Shown here: piece after piece, positions 46,402-54,233 of the stretch
Position numbering within the stretch: position 1 is the first letter of the stretch
Layout of the letters: every line of letters starts with the position of its first letter
NCBI RefSeq assembly: GCF_023336755.1
Contig: NZ_JALZWP010000006.1
Span: 62,001 to 126,000, forward strand
Length of the DNA stretch: 64,000 nt
DNA from: Roseinatronobacter domitianus
GTDB lineage: Bacteria > Pseudomonadota > Alphaproteobacteria > Rhodobacterales > Rhodobacteraceae
Direction: 5' to 3'
Program-made: the position numbers and the translations under genes
Notes under the pieces: generated by a model
What the model saw: the letters and a program-made list of their open reading frames with translations, nothing else
Database searches by the model: none
What the model was told of the DNA's origin: nothing

Positions 46402-47888
46402 GCGTAGCGGGCCAGTATCTCGCGCACGGTGGCGACCATGTCGGCGCGCGCCACCTCCACTTGTTGGGACTGCGCTTTCCATTCCTCGACAGAGGCATCG
46501 GCGGCGATCTGCGCGCCAAGGATCAGGTCTTTGACCTGCACCACGCCTTTTTGCGCTTCATCCTCGCCCATGATGATGGCGACGGGGCTTTCGCGTTTGT
46601 CGGCGTATTTCAACTGGTTGCCGAAATTCTTGGGGTTGCCCAGATACATCTCGGCGCGGATGCCCGCTTGGCGCAATTCATTCACCAACGCCATGTAATC
46701 GGCCATTCTTGCGCGGTCCATGACCGTCACGACCACCGGGCCTTGCGCGCGGCTTGGCCCCTTGCCCTTGGCGTCGAGCGCGGCCAGCAAACGGTCCACC
46801 CCGATGCTGACGCCGGTGGCAGGCACCGTCTGGCCGGTGAAGCGCTTGACCAAATCATCATAGCGCCCACCGCCTGCGACAGAACCGAACTGACGCGGAC
46901 GGCCCTTTTCGTCGAGGATTTCAAAGGTCAACTCCGCCTCGAACACCGGGCCGGTGTAATAGCCAAGGCCCCGGACAACAGAGGGGTCGATGATGATGCG
47001 GTCGGGGCCGTAGCCTTGGGCGTCGAGGAGCGAAGCGATTTGCTGAAGTTCGTCTACGCCTTCGAGACCAATTGCAGATTCCGCGAGTTTCTCCCGGAAA
47101 ACGTCGAGTGTTGCTTCAACGCTATTAAGTCTCTGCATCAGTAGTGTTGTAACCCACAGCGCCTGAAGATGATCCAAACCGGCACCTTCAGTGAAGTCAC
47201 CAGATTCATCTTTGCGCCCCGTGGAAAGCAGCTTTTCGACTCCATGCTCTCCAAGCCGATCCCATTTGTCCAAAGCGCGAATAGCGATCCCTCGTTCTTT
47301 GGCTTTGTATTCTGGTTCTCCGACTCGCAGGAGTCCGACAGCTTCCATTATGCCATCCAACACCTTCCGGTTATTCACCCGGATCACATAATCCCCGCGC
47401 GCGATCCCCACAGCTTCCAAAGCATCCGCCAGCATGGCGCAAATCTCGGCATCGGCGGCCACAGACGCCGCCCCGACCGTATCCGCATCACACTGATAAA
47501 ACTGCCGAAACCGCCCCGGCCCCGGCTTTTCGTTCCGCCAGACCGGCCCCATCGCGTAGCGCCGATACGGCGTCGGCAAATCCTGCCGGTATTGCGCCGC
47601 CACGCGGGCCAGGGGGGCCGTCAGGTCGTAGCGCAGCGCCAGCCAGTCGTCATCTTCCTGCCACGCGAACACGCCTTCATTCGGGCGGTCCACATCGGGC
47701 AGGAACTTGCCCAAGGCCTCAACCGTCTCGACCGCCGAGGTTTCCAACGCGTCGAACCCGTAGCGGTGGTAGACCTCTGCAATCTTGTCCAACATCGCCT
47801 TGCGCGCGGTCACATCGCTGCCAAAGTAATCACGGAACCCTTTCGGGGTCTGCGCCTTGGGGCGGCGGGGGCCTTTGGTCTTGGCCAT
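46398..47888 (-). CDS. hisS: Histidine--tRNA ligase
   Basis: Class II synthetase, 496 residues. Motif 2 [26 protein letters not shown], the histidine-binding [20 protein letters not shown], motif 3 [14 protein letters not shown]...GVSIGVDRL and a C-terminal anticodon domain ([33 protein letters not shown]). ATG 47888 ([12 protein letters not shown]) with AGGAG is preferred to 47912. The middle segment (about 47030-47400, insertion-domain residues about 165-285) uses AT-richer codons than the rest. It heads the hisS-hisZ-hisG operon. The 173-bp divergent gap to dnaB contains a DnaA box. Confidence 0.96.
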   Translation of the reverse strand: MAKTKGPRRPKAQTPKGFRDYFGSDVTARKAMLDKIAEVYHRYGFDALETSAVETVEALGKFLPDVDRPNEGVFAWQEDDDWLALRYDLTAPLARVAAQYRQDLPTPYRRYAMGPVWRNEKPGPGRFRQFYQCDADTVGAASVAADAEICAMLADALEAVGIARGDYVIRVNNRKVLDGIMEAVGLLRVGEPEYKAKERGIAIRALDKWDRLGEHGVEKLLSTGRKDESGDFTEGAGLDHLQALWVTTLLMQRLNSVEATLDVFREKLAESAIGLEGVDELQQIASLLDAQGYGPDRIIIDPSVVRGLGYYTGPVFEAELTFEILDEKGRPRQFGSVAGGGRYDDLVKRFTGQTVPATGVSIGVDRLLAALDAKGKGPSRAQGPVVVTVMDRARMADYMALVNELRQAGIRAEMYLGNPKNFGNQLKYADKRESPVAIIMGEDEAQKGVVQVKDLILGAQIAADASVEEWKAQSQQVEVARADMVATVREILARYA

Positions 47889-47984
47889 TTCGGGCGCTCC
47901 TGCTGGGGTCATCTTTCGCGCTTGGCCTTAGCCCAAGGGCCGCGCAGGGGCAAGACCGGGGCATGACGGGCGCTTTTCCATGGC

Positions 47985-47993
47985 TTATCCACA
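47985..47993 (+). promoter_or_regulatory. Perfect DnaA box TTATCCACA between hisS and dnaB
   Basis: Exact consensus nonamer located 69 bp before the dnaB start and 97 bp before the hisS start. Only one perfect copy is seen, so this is more likely a DnaA regulatory site than a replication origin. Confidence 0.55.
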
Positions 47994-48061
47994 GAACTAT
48001 ACAATTTGCGAAACGGCCCCGAATCCGCTAAAGGTATTCACTTACCAGATATAGCGGTGGC

Positions 48062-49546
48062 ATGGCCCAAATGAACGAAATCAGCACGATCCGCCCCGAA
48101 GGACCGGCGGAAACCCTGCCCCATAACATTGAAGCGGAACAACAGCTTCTGGGCGCGATTCTGGTCAATAACGATATTTATGACCGCATATCCTCGCTGG
48201 TGAAGCACGATCATTTCTATGAACCCGTCCACCAGCGGATATTCGAGATCGCGACCGCGCGCATCGCCAAGAACGCGCTGGCCTCTCCGGTGACGCTGAA
48301 AGCGTTCATGGAAGATGACGAGGGGCTGAAAGAGCTGGGCGGGGCGGCCTATCTGGCGCGTCTGGCCGCCGCCGCCATTTCCGCCTATGCCGCGCGCGAT
48401 TACGCGCAGATGATCTATGATCTGGCGGTGCGTCGCGACCTGATCCGGCTGGGGCAGGATATTGCCGCGCAGGCGCAGAAAATGGACGTGGCGTCGGAAC
48501 CCAAAGAGCAGATCGTCGAAGCCGAACAGCGCTTGTATAAGCTGGCCGAACAGGGCGTGGCCGAGCGCGGCTTCCAGAGTTTTCTGAAAGCCGTGACCGA
48601 TGCCGTGCAAATGGCCAACGCCGCCTATCAGCGCGACGGGGGACTGGCCGGCATCTCGACCGGGCTGATCGACATGGACAAGAAGCTGGGCGGCTTGCAC
48701 CCGTCGGATTTGCTCATCCTGGCCGGGCGGCCCTCCATGGGGAAAACCTCGCTTGCCACGAATATCGCATTCAACATTGCCAAGGCGTATCGCACCGGGC
48801 GCAGGCCCGACGGAACCGAAGGCGCCATCGAGGGCGGCGCAGTCGGGTTCTTCTCGCTGGAGATGAGCGCCGAACAATTGGCCGCGCGTATCCTGTCCGA
48901 AGCCGCCGAAGTGCCCAGCGAACAGATCCGCCGGGGCGACATGTCGGAAGCCGAGTTCCGTCGTTTCGTAGAGGCGGCAAAATCGCTCGAATCCTGCCCG
49001 CTTTACATTGACGACACGCCCGCTTTGCCCATTTCCCAAGTCGCCGCCCGCGCCCGCCGCCTGAAGCGCACGCATGGGCTGGATGTGCTGATGGTCGACT
49101 ATTTGCAGCTCTTGCGCGGCTCAACCAAGGAAAGCCGCGTGCAAGAAGTGTCGGAAATCACCCAAGGGCTGAAAGCCATCGCCAAGGAATTGAACATCCC
49201 CGTCATCGCGCTGTCGCAGCTCTCGCGGAACGTGGAATCGCGCGAAGACAAGCGGCCGCAACTGTCGGACCTGCGCGAATCCGGCTCGATCGAGCAGGAC
49301 GCCGATGTGGTCATGTTCGTCTACCGCGACGAATATTACCGCGAGCGCGAGAAACCGGGCGAAGATGAATTGGACAAAATGGCGACCTGGCAGGCCAAGA
49401 TGGAATCGGTCCATGGCAAGGCAGAGGTCATCATCGGCAAACAGCGCCACGGCCCAATCGGCACAGTCGAGCTCAGCTTCGAGGGCCAGTTCACCCGCTT
49501 CGGCAACCTTGTCAAACCATGGCAGCAGGATGGCGAACGCTTCTGA
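48062..49546 (+). CDS. dnaB: Replicative DNA helicase
   Basis: Hexameric replication-fork helicase, 494 residues, no intein. The N-terminal domain (LPHNIEAEQQLLGAILVNNDIYDRI) is followed by RecA-like motifs: Walker A AGRPSMGKTSLATNIAF (about residue 221), Walker B LDVLMVDYLQLL, and motif 3-4 IALSQLSRNVESREDKRPQLSDLRESGSIEQDADVV. Start ATG 48062 with only a weak GGTGGC ribosome site. Divergent from hisS across a 173-bp region containing a DnaA box; its stop overlaps the FosA-like gene start by 17 bp. Confidence 0.98.
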   Translation: MAQMNEISTIRPEGPAETLPHNIEAEQQLLGAILVNNDIYDRISSLVKHDHFYEPVHQRIFEIATARIAKNALASPVTLKAFMEDDEGLKELGGAAYLARLAAAAISAYAARDYAQMIYDLAVRRDLIRLGQDIAAQAQKMDVASEPKEQIVEAEQRLYKLAEQGVAERGFQSFLKAVTDAVQMANAAYQRDGGLAGISTGLIDMDKKLGGLHPSDLLILAGRPSMGKTSLATNIAFNIAKAYRTGRRPDGTEGAIEGGAVGFFSLEMSAEQLAARILSEAAEVPSEQIRRGDMSEAEFRRFVEAAKSLESCPLYIDDTPALPISQVAARARRLKRTHGLDVLMVDYLQLLRGSTKESRVQEVSEITQGLKAIAKELNIPVIALSQLSRNVESREDKRPQLSDLRESGSIEQDADVVMFVYRDEYYREREKPGEDELDKMATWQAKMESVHGKAEVIIGKQRHGPIGTVELSFEGQFTRFGNLVKPWQQDGERF

Positions 49547-49937
49547 CATTTCGGCCGTCAATCACGTCACGCTCGTCGTGTCTGACATTGATCGCGCGCT
49601 TGGCTTCTACCGCGATGCGCTTGGCCTGCACGTGCGCGCGCGCGGTCCGCGCCTGGCCTATCTGGAGGGGGGTGCGCTTTGGCTATGTCTTGAATTTGGC
49701 ACGCCGCAGCCCGCGCAAGATCACAGCCATGTGGCATTTTCAGTCTCAGCAGACGGGTTTGCGCGCCTCTTCGACCGCCTGAAGGCCATGCCCCGATGGA
49801 AGGAAAACCGCTCGGAAGGCGCCTCGCTCTACCTGACTGACCCGGACGGGCATAAGCTGGAATTGCATGTCGGAAGCCTCGCCAGCCGCTTGGCCCATTA
49901 CGCAGAACAGGACCCGACACTCACAATCTTCAACTGA
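49530..49937 (+). CDS. VOC-family protein, FosA-like fosfomycin glutathione transferase
   Basis: A protein of 135 residues, the FosA length. The two beta-alpha-beta-beta-beta units carry the expected metal ligands: His12 (VNHVTLVV), His67 (DHSHVAF) and Glu111 (GHKLELHVG). The K91ENRSEGASLY101 loop matches the FosA potassium/fosfomycin pocket (Lys, Ser-Glu-Gly, Ser, Tyr), and Thr14 aligns with the conserved fosfomycin-contacting Thr. From memory of FosA this is a strong match. Glyoxalase-like alternatives are possible. Its start lies inside the dnaB 3' end (17-bp overlap), so it is translated from the dnaB mRNA. Confidence 0.85.
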   Translation: MANASDISAVNHVTLVVSDIDRALGFYRDALGLHVRARGPRLAYLEGGALWLCLEFGTPQPAQDHSHVAFSVSADGFARLFDRLKAMPRWKENRSEGASLYLTDPDGHKLELHVGSLASRLAHYAEQDPTLTIFN

Positions 49938-50003
49938 GCTTCATCTTGCCCTAAATACTCGCGGGGGGAATGCGGCGCAGCCGCAGGGGGGCGGCAGCCC
50001 CCG
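49938..50003 (-). repeat. Double-hairpin intergenic repeat, copy 3 (inverted)
   Basis: On the minus strand it reads hairpin A GGGGGC-TGCC-GCCCCC, hairpin B TGCGGC-TGC-GCCGCA, then CCCCCCGCGAGTATTT and AGGGCAAGATGAAG, matching copies 1 and 2 with compensatory stem changes. It sits in the short gap between the convergent FosA-like and HAD genes. Confidence 0.75.
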
Positions 50004-50010
50004 AAATTAC

Positions 50011-50706
50011 CTACCCCAGGTAATCCGGCAAATGCCCGATATCGGGCAATACAAGATCGGCATGGGGCGCAAGCGTCGCCTCATCCGCCAGGCCCGTCAG
50101 CACGCCAATGCAGACCATTCCCGCCGCGCGGCCGGCAAGCAGATCATGTGTGCTGTCGCCCACCATGGCCACGCTGCCCGGCGGCAACCCGGCGCGCGCT
50201 GCAAAGCCCAGCAGCATATCGGGCGCGGGTTTGGGGATGTAGCCGCTGTCATACCCCAGCACATGTGCGAATTGCCCGGCAATCCCGGCGGCGTCCAAAT
50301 GCGCATGGGCGGATTCAGCGGCATCATTCGTGGCCACGCCCAGCACCAGCCCGCGCGCAAGCAACCCCTGTAGCAGGGGCGCCAGCGGCACCGGCGGGAC
50401 CATGGCGGCGTGTTTCGAGCTCTCCAGCAGATAGTCCGCCAGGCCTTCGGCGCGGTCCGGCGCGATATGCGGACGGATCAGATCGGCACCCTCATCGAGC
50501 GTTCCGGCAATCACGGGCGAGGACGGATGGAAGGCCCGCGCCGCACGGTCAAACCGCACCGCCCGCGCGATGGCGTCGGCGCGGGCCGTGTCGCCCTCGG
50601 ATAGCGTGTCGATCACGCCCGCCATCCAGCCCGCCCAACTGGCCGCAAAGTCAAACAGCGTGCCGTCCTTGTCGAACAGCACCGCGCGCAGGGGGGGCAA
50701 GGTCAT
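50011..50706 (-). CDS. HAD-family phosphatase (phosphoglycolate phosphatase-like)
   Basis: A 231-residue HAD hydrolase: motif I AVLFDKDGTLFDF (catalytic Asp pair), motif II VLGVATND, motif III KPAPDM and motif IV MVGDSTHDLLAGRAAGM. The helical cap between residues about 20 and 85 is of Gph/PGMB type. The exact substrate is not predictable; phosphoglycolate is the usual default. Converges with the FosA-like gene, with an inverted repeat copy in the gap. Confidence 0.87.
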   Translation of the reverse strand: MTLPPLRAVLFDKDGTLFDFAASWAGWMAGVIDTLSEGDTARADAIARAVRFDRAARAFHPSSPVIAGTLDEGADLIRPHIAPDRAEGLADYLLESSKHAAMVPPVPLAPLLQGLLARGLVLGVATNDAAESAHAHLDAAGIAGQFAHVLGYDSGYIPKPAPDMLLGFAARAGLPPGSVAMVGDSTHDLLAGRAAGMVCIGVLTGLADEATLAPHADLVLPDIGHLPDYLG

Positions 50707-50767
50707 GGCACACTCCGGCAGATGTCACGCGCGGCCTATCTGGCGCGCGCGACACGCTGATGACAGC

Positions 50768-51808
50768 TCAGAACACCATCGGCATGGCACGGTTCATCTG
50801 CTCAATGGCGGCGCGCATCTCAGCTGTGATCTGCACATCCCGACCTGCAAGAATATGCGCCAATTGCTCGGATGTGGTCGCCCCGATGATCGGCAGCGTG
50901 GTCGCGGGGCGCGACAGCGTCCAGTTTATCGCCATATGCACCGGGTCGATATTGTGCTCGTTGGCAATTGCCATGTAGCCCGACACGGCCTCGAACACGC
51001 GCCCCGTGATACGGCCACCCAGATCACCGTTGCGCGACCGGCGCGAGTCGTCGGGGGTAACGTTGCCTGCGTATTTCCCGGTCAGCAAACCAGCGGCCAA
51101 GGGGGTATAGGCCAGCAGCGGAATATCTTCGTTCACGCACAGCTCGGCCATATCCAGGTCGAAATAGCGGCACAGCAGCGAATACTCGTTTTGCAGCGTC
51201 AGAACGCGAGGCAGCCCCTCTTCTTCGGCCAGGCGCAGCCACATGCCCGTGCCCCAGGCGCTTTCATTCGACAGCGCGATATGGCGGATCTTGCCAGCGG
51301 CGATCAGCTCTTGCGCCAAGGTCAGGATCTCGCGCATATGCGCGACCGTTTCGGCCCGGTTCTGGCCCGACGGGTCAAAGCCCCAGCTTTTGCGGAAATG
51401 GTAGGACCCGCGATTGGGCCAGTGCAACTGATAAATGTCGATGCAGTCAGTTTGCAGCCGCGCAAGCGACGCATCAACCGCCGCGCGCATCCGGTCGCCC
51501 GAAATCGGCACACCGCCGGGCACGGCGACAGACCCTTCGCCGGTGATTTTGGTGGCAATGACCGCGCCGTTTGGTTTGCGGCTGGCCAGCCAGCGGCCAA
51601 CAATTTCCTCTGTCCGGCCCGCGGTTTCCAGCGTGACGGGGTTGACCGGATACATTTCTGCGGCGTCCAGAAAGTTGATCCCGGCGTCCCAAGCCATATC
51701 CATCTGGCGGTGGGCGTCAGCCTCCTCCGTCTGGCTGCCATAGGTCATGGTGCCCAGACAATATTCCGAAACCGTCAGATCGCTGCGGCCCAGCGTCCGT
51801 TTGCGCAT
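50768..51808 (-). CDS. Aldo/keto reductase
   Basis: A 346-residue NADPH-dependent reductase of the TIM-barrel AKR family. Catalytic tetrad: Asp and Tyr in INFLDAAEMYPV, Lys in AVIATKITG, His in IYQLHWPNRG. It ends with the NADP-binding SRPATTLPIIGATTSEQL. It is close to the Tas/YghZ type. ATG 51808 with AAGGA is used; the long upstream extension to 51985 runs through the imuA promoter region. It lies 61 bp downstream of, and on the same strand as, nothing related; the HAD gene follows with a separate start. Confidence 0.92.
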   Translation of the reverse strand: MRKRTLGRSDLTVSEYCLGTMTYGSQTEEADAHRQMDMAWDAGINFLDAAEMYPVNPVTLETAGRTEEIVGRWLASRKPNGAVIATKITGEGSVAVPGGVPISGDRMRAAVDASLARLQTDCIDIYQLHWPNRGSYHFRKSWGFDPSGQNRAETVAHMREILTLAQELIAAGKIRHIALSNESAWGTGMWLRLAEEEGLPRVLTLQNEYSLLCRYFDLDMAELCVNEDIPLLAYTPLAAGLLTGKYAGNVTPDDSRRSRNGDLGGRITGRVFEAVSGYMAIANEHNIDPVHMAINWTLSRPATTLPIIGATTSEQLAHILAGRDVQITAEMRAAIEQMNRAMPMVF

Positions 51809-51936
51809 GATGTATATTCCTTCTTGCGAACAAGGTTGGCCGCAATTTACCCGCTCTGCCCCCAAGTTAAACCGTTTTCTTGCCTTGCGGCAGGATATCT
51901 CCAATATATAGAACAAAGTGTAAACATTGGGGTGAA

Positions 51937-52530
51937 ATGCTGGACGTTTCCAAATGCGCCGTGTCCGATACTCTGGTCTTGGCACCGGGGCGCGCGCATG
52001 AATTCTGCGGCCCGGCGCGGCGGGTTCTGACGGCTTGGGTCATGGGCTGGGCAGCGCCAGTGCTGTGGTTGCGGCTGCGGCACAATCCCGACCGGCCCTA
52101 TCCGCAAGGGCTGGCGGACTGGGCCGCGCCGGGCGGGCTGATTCTGGCCGACGCCACGCGCGACACCGAACTGCTGGGCTGTGCCGAGGATGGCTTGCGC
52201 AGCGGCGCCTGTGCGTTGGTGGTGGTCGATCTGGCCGAACCCGTGGCGATGACACCTTTGCGCCGCCTGCATCTGGCCGCAGAGGAAGGCTGCGCGCGGC
52301 GTCCGGGTGGCGGGGTTCGCGCGCTGGTACTGACACCCGGCGAGGGTGGCACGCCGGGGGTGGAAACCCGCTGGCACATGGCCCCCTGCCCGGCGCGGGA
52401 CCTTTCCGCAACAGAGCCTGTGGGCGCGGCATGGCAACTCTCACGTCTGCGCGCCCGGATGACCCCGCCTGCACGCTGGCATGTGCAGGATTATGGCAAC
52501 GGGCTGCATCTGGCGCCATTATCCGCGTAA
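51937..52530 (+). CDS. ImuA-like protein (orphan SOS mutagenesis accessory)
   Basis: A 197-residue protein starting MLDVSKCAVSDTLVLAPGRAHEFCGPARR, with the RecA-like remnant of ImuA: HEFCGPARRVLTAWVMGW, LWLRLRHNPDRPYPQGL, CAEDGLRSGACALVVVDL, MTPLRRLHLAAEEG and ALVLTPGEGGTPGVETRWHMAP. ImuA normally works with ImuB (Y-family-like) and DnaE2 in translesion mutagenesis; neither gene is adjacent. GGGGTGAA lies just before ATG 51937; ATG 51880 is upstream and less supported. Similarity is recalled from Rhodobacteraceae ImuA and would need checking. Confidence 0.7.
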   Translation: MLDVSKCAVSDTLVLAPGRAHEFCGPARRVLTAWVMGWAAPVLWLRLRHNPDRPYPQGLADWAAPGGLILADATRDTELLGCAEDGLRSGACALVVVDLAEPVAMTPLRRLHLAAEEGCARRPGGGVRALVLTPGEGGTPGVETRWHMAPCPARDLSATEPVGAAWQLSRLRARMTPPARWHVQDYGNGLHLAPLSA

Positions 52531-52537
52531 AGCATGT

Positions 52538-52682
52538 CACTCGGACGTGGGGTCCATTGCCAAATGGCGGGTCTGAGCGTTACCTTGCCGCCCCCCCGCG
52601 AAACGGGTCGCAGCAGCCTTGCGCTGGTCTTTTTCAAGGCAATAACAGGGAGGCGGAACGAGCAGAGCCTGTCGTCTAAGCC
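52538..52682 (+). ncRNA. Candidate 6S-like structured RNA
   Basis: The 145-bp gap between the imuA-like gene and 5-formyl-THF cyclo-ligase can fold on the plus strand into a long rod. The outer stem CTCGGACG (52540-52547) pairs with CGTCTAAG (52673-52680), with one mismatch. The middle GGGTCTGAGCG (52569-52579) pairs with CGAGCAGAGCC (52659-52669), 8 of 11. Inner CCGCC (52588-52592) pairs with GGCGG (52652-52656), and the tip GCCTTG (52616-52621) with CAAGGC (52635-52640). A rod with internal bulges beside 5-FCL recalls 6S RNA, which is often adjacent to this gene. No terminator or clear promoter is seen, and its 3' end would overlap the 5-FCL stop. Confidence 0.4.
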
Positions 52683-53257
52683 ACACCGCGCCCTTGGACA
52701 TGCAAAAGCCCCGCTTCAGTGGCGATCAGGTCCAGCGGTTCATCCGTCGGCTCGATCGGGACGGCTGGCTGCGCCTGTGCGCCATAGGCAAGGCCAATCG
52801 CCAACACCTCGCCCCGCGCGCGCAACTGCGCCAATGTGCGGTCGTAGAACCCGCCGCCATAGCCCAGCCGATAGCCACGCTGGTCGAAAGCCAGAAGCGG
52901 CACGATCAGCACCTGCGGCACAATCTTCTCTGCCAGCAGCGGAATCTCTGCCCCGAAGCGCCCCGGTTGCATCGCGGCGTCGGTGGTCCAGCGATGAAAT
53001 TCCAGCGGCGTGTCGCGCGCGACGATCACCGGCACGCAAACCGGGCCGGGATGCGCCATCATAAGCGGTAGGGGAGAGATTTCGGACCGCATGGGCATAT
53101 ACCCGGCCAGCACAACCCGTGACAGCTTGCTGCCAAAAGCACCCTCCAGATGGTGCGCAACGGCGCGACAGGCATGTTGCGCCGCATCTGCACCGTTGCC
53201 TGTATGGGCTACAGCCCGGCGTTTGGCTGCTGCGTCCCGATGTGCCGATTTGTCCAT
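52676..53257 (-). CDS. 5-formyltetrahydrofolate cyclo-ligase
   Basis: Converts 5-formyl-THF to 5,10-methenyl-THF with ATP; 193 residues. It has LAGYMPMRSEISPLPLM, VPQVLIVPLLAFDQRGYRLGYGGGFYDRTLAQL (the typical GyGxGYYDR active-site run) and IGLAYGAQ. The N-terminal KSAHRDAAAKRRAV region carries the conserved Lys/Arg. ATG 53257 with AAGGG 6 nt upstream is preferred to 53263 and 53302. A 66-residue membrane protein gene lies directly upstream on the same strand. Confidence 0.93.
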   Translation of the reverse strand: MDKSAHRDAAAKRRAVAHTGNGADAAQHACRAVAHHLEGAFGSKLSRVVLAGYMPMRSEISPLPLMMAHPGPVCVPVIVARDTPLEFHRWTTDAAMQPGRFGAEIPLLAEKIVPQVLIVPLLAFDQRGYRLGYGGGFYDRTLAQLRARGEVLAIGLAYGAQAQPAVPIEPTDEPLDLIATEAGLLHVQGRGVA

Positions 53258-53314
53258 GCGCATCCCTTGCCCAAATTCCGCAGGCCCAGTGCACCATGAC
53301 ACGCTTTGCCCGCG

Positions 53315-53515
53315 CTACCCGCCTTGCGCCGGTTTGCGCGCCCAATCCGACATCTCGGCCAAAGCCATGCGTGCCGTAATCGACAACAGCAACCCAAGCC
53401 CGCCGCACAACCCGTAAAGCACCCCAAGATGACCCGCCGAAAGGCCAAGCATCAGCCCATAGACCAATCCGACCAAACCAAAGAGCAACGCGATTACAAC
53501 ATGCAAGACGATCAT
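53315..53515 (-). CDS. Small two-helix membrane protein of unknown function
   Basis: A 66-residue protein: helix 1 IVLHVVIALLFGLVGLVYGLMLG and helix 2 LGVLYGLCGGLGLLLSITARMALA, then a short polar tail (EMSDWARKPAQGG). ATG 53515 with GAGGGG upstream is favoured over GTG 53521. It ends 57 bp before the 5-FCL start and may be co-transcribed. No family recognised. Confidence 0.65.
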   Translation of the reverse strand: MIVLHVVIALLFGLVGLVYGLMLGLSAGHLGVLYGLCGGLGLLLSITARMALAEMSDWARKPAQGG

Positions 53516-53587
53516 ATGCACCCCCTCAACGCCAACAGATAGCGCGACGCTACCTTTAAAACCTTGCTGGAAGGTTAAACGCGCGCG

Positions 53588-54229
53588 TCAGCCACGGTTG
53601 CGGTCGAATTCGGTATTCAGACCGCGCACAAAATCATTCAGGCCCGGTTGGCGGTCACGCCGCAGCCGCTCGCCTTCTATGATGCTGCGCAGACGCGCTT
53701 CGGTGGCGTCCAGATCCGCGTTGACAAGAACATAATCATATTCCGCCCAATGGCTTATCTCATCGCGCGACTTGCGCATCCGGTCGTCGATCACGGCGTC
53801 ACTATCCTGCCCACGGCTGCGCAAACGGCGGTCCAATTCGGTAATCGACGGCGGCAGGATAAAGATAGAGATCACATCCTTGCCCAGGCTGGAATTGCGG
53901 ATCTGTTGCCCGCCTTGCCAATCAATATCGAAAAGCGTGTCGCGCCCGGCCTCCATTGCCTGAACAACCGGCCCTTTGGGCGAGCCGTAGAAATTGCCGA
54001 ACACCTCGGCATGTTCCAGCATGTCGCCCGCCGCGATCATGGTGGCGAAGTCCTGATGCGTCTTGAAGTAATATTCGCGCCCATCCACTTCGCCCTCGCG
54101 CGGGGGGCGCGTGGTGGCAGAGACCGAAAAGCGCAGGCTGTCATCCCAGGCCATCAGGCGCTTGGCCAGCGTGGATTTGCCCGCACCAGAGGGCGATGAC
54201 AGGATGATGAGAAGCCCGCGTCGGATCAT
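53588..54229 (-). CDS. gmk: Guanylate kinase
   Basis: GMP to GDP; 213 residues. P-loop [21 protein letters not shown]-binding [27 protein letters not shown] and [14 protein letters not shown], and the lid [16 protein letters not shown]. It starts 4 bp after yicC (its ATG at 54229), the common yicC-gmk pair. Confidence 0.97.
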   Translation of the reverse strand: MIRRGLLIILSSPSGAGKSTLAKRLMAWDDSLRFSVSATTRPPREGEVDGREYYFKTHQDFATMIAAGDMLEHAEVFGNFYGSPKGPVVQAMEAGRDTLFDIDWQGGQQIRNSSLGKDVISIFILPPSITELDRRLRSRGQDSDAVIDDRMRKSRDEISHWAEYDYVLVNADLDATEARLRSIIEGERLRRDRQPGLNDFVRGLNTEFDRNRG

Positions 54230-54233
54230 GCAA

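Noticed and set aside
47985-47993. Replication origin at the DnaA box
   Set aside because: Only one perfect box, no AT-rich unwinding element and no dnaA/parAB-type neighbours; more likely a regulatory site.
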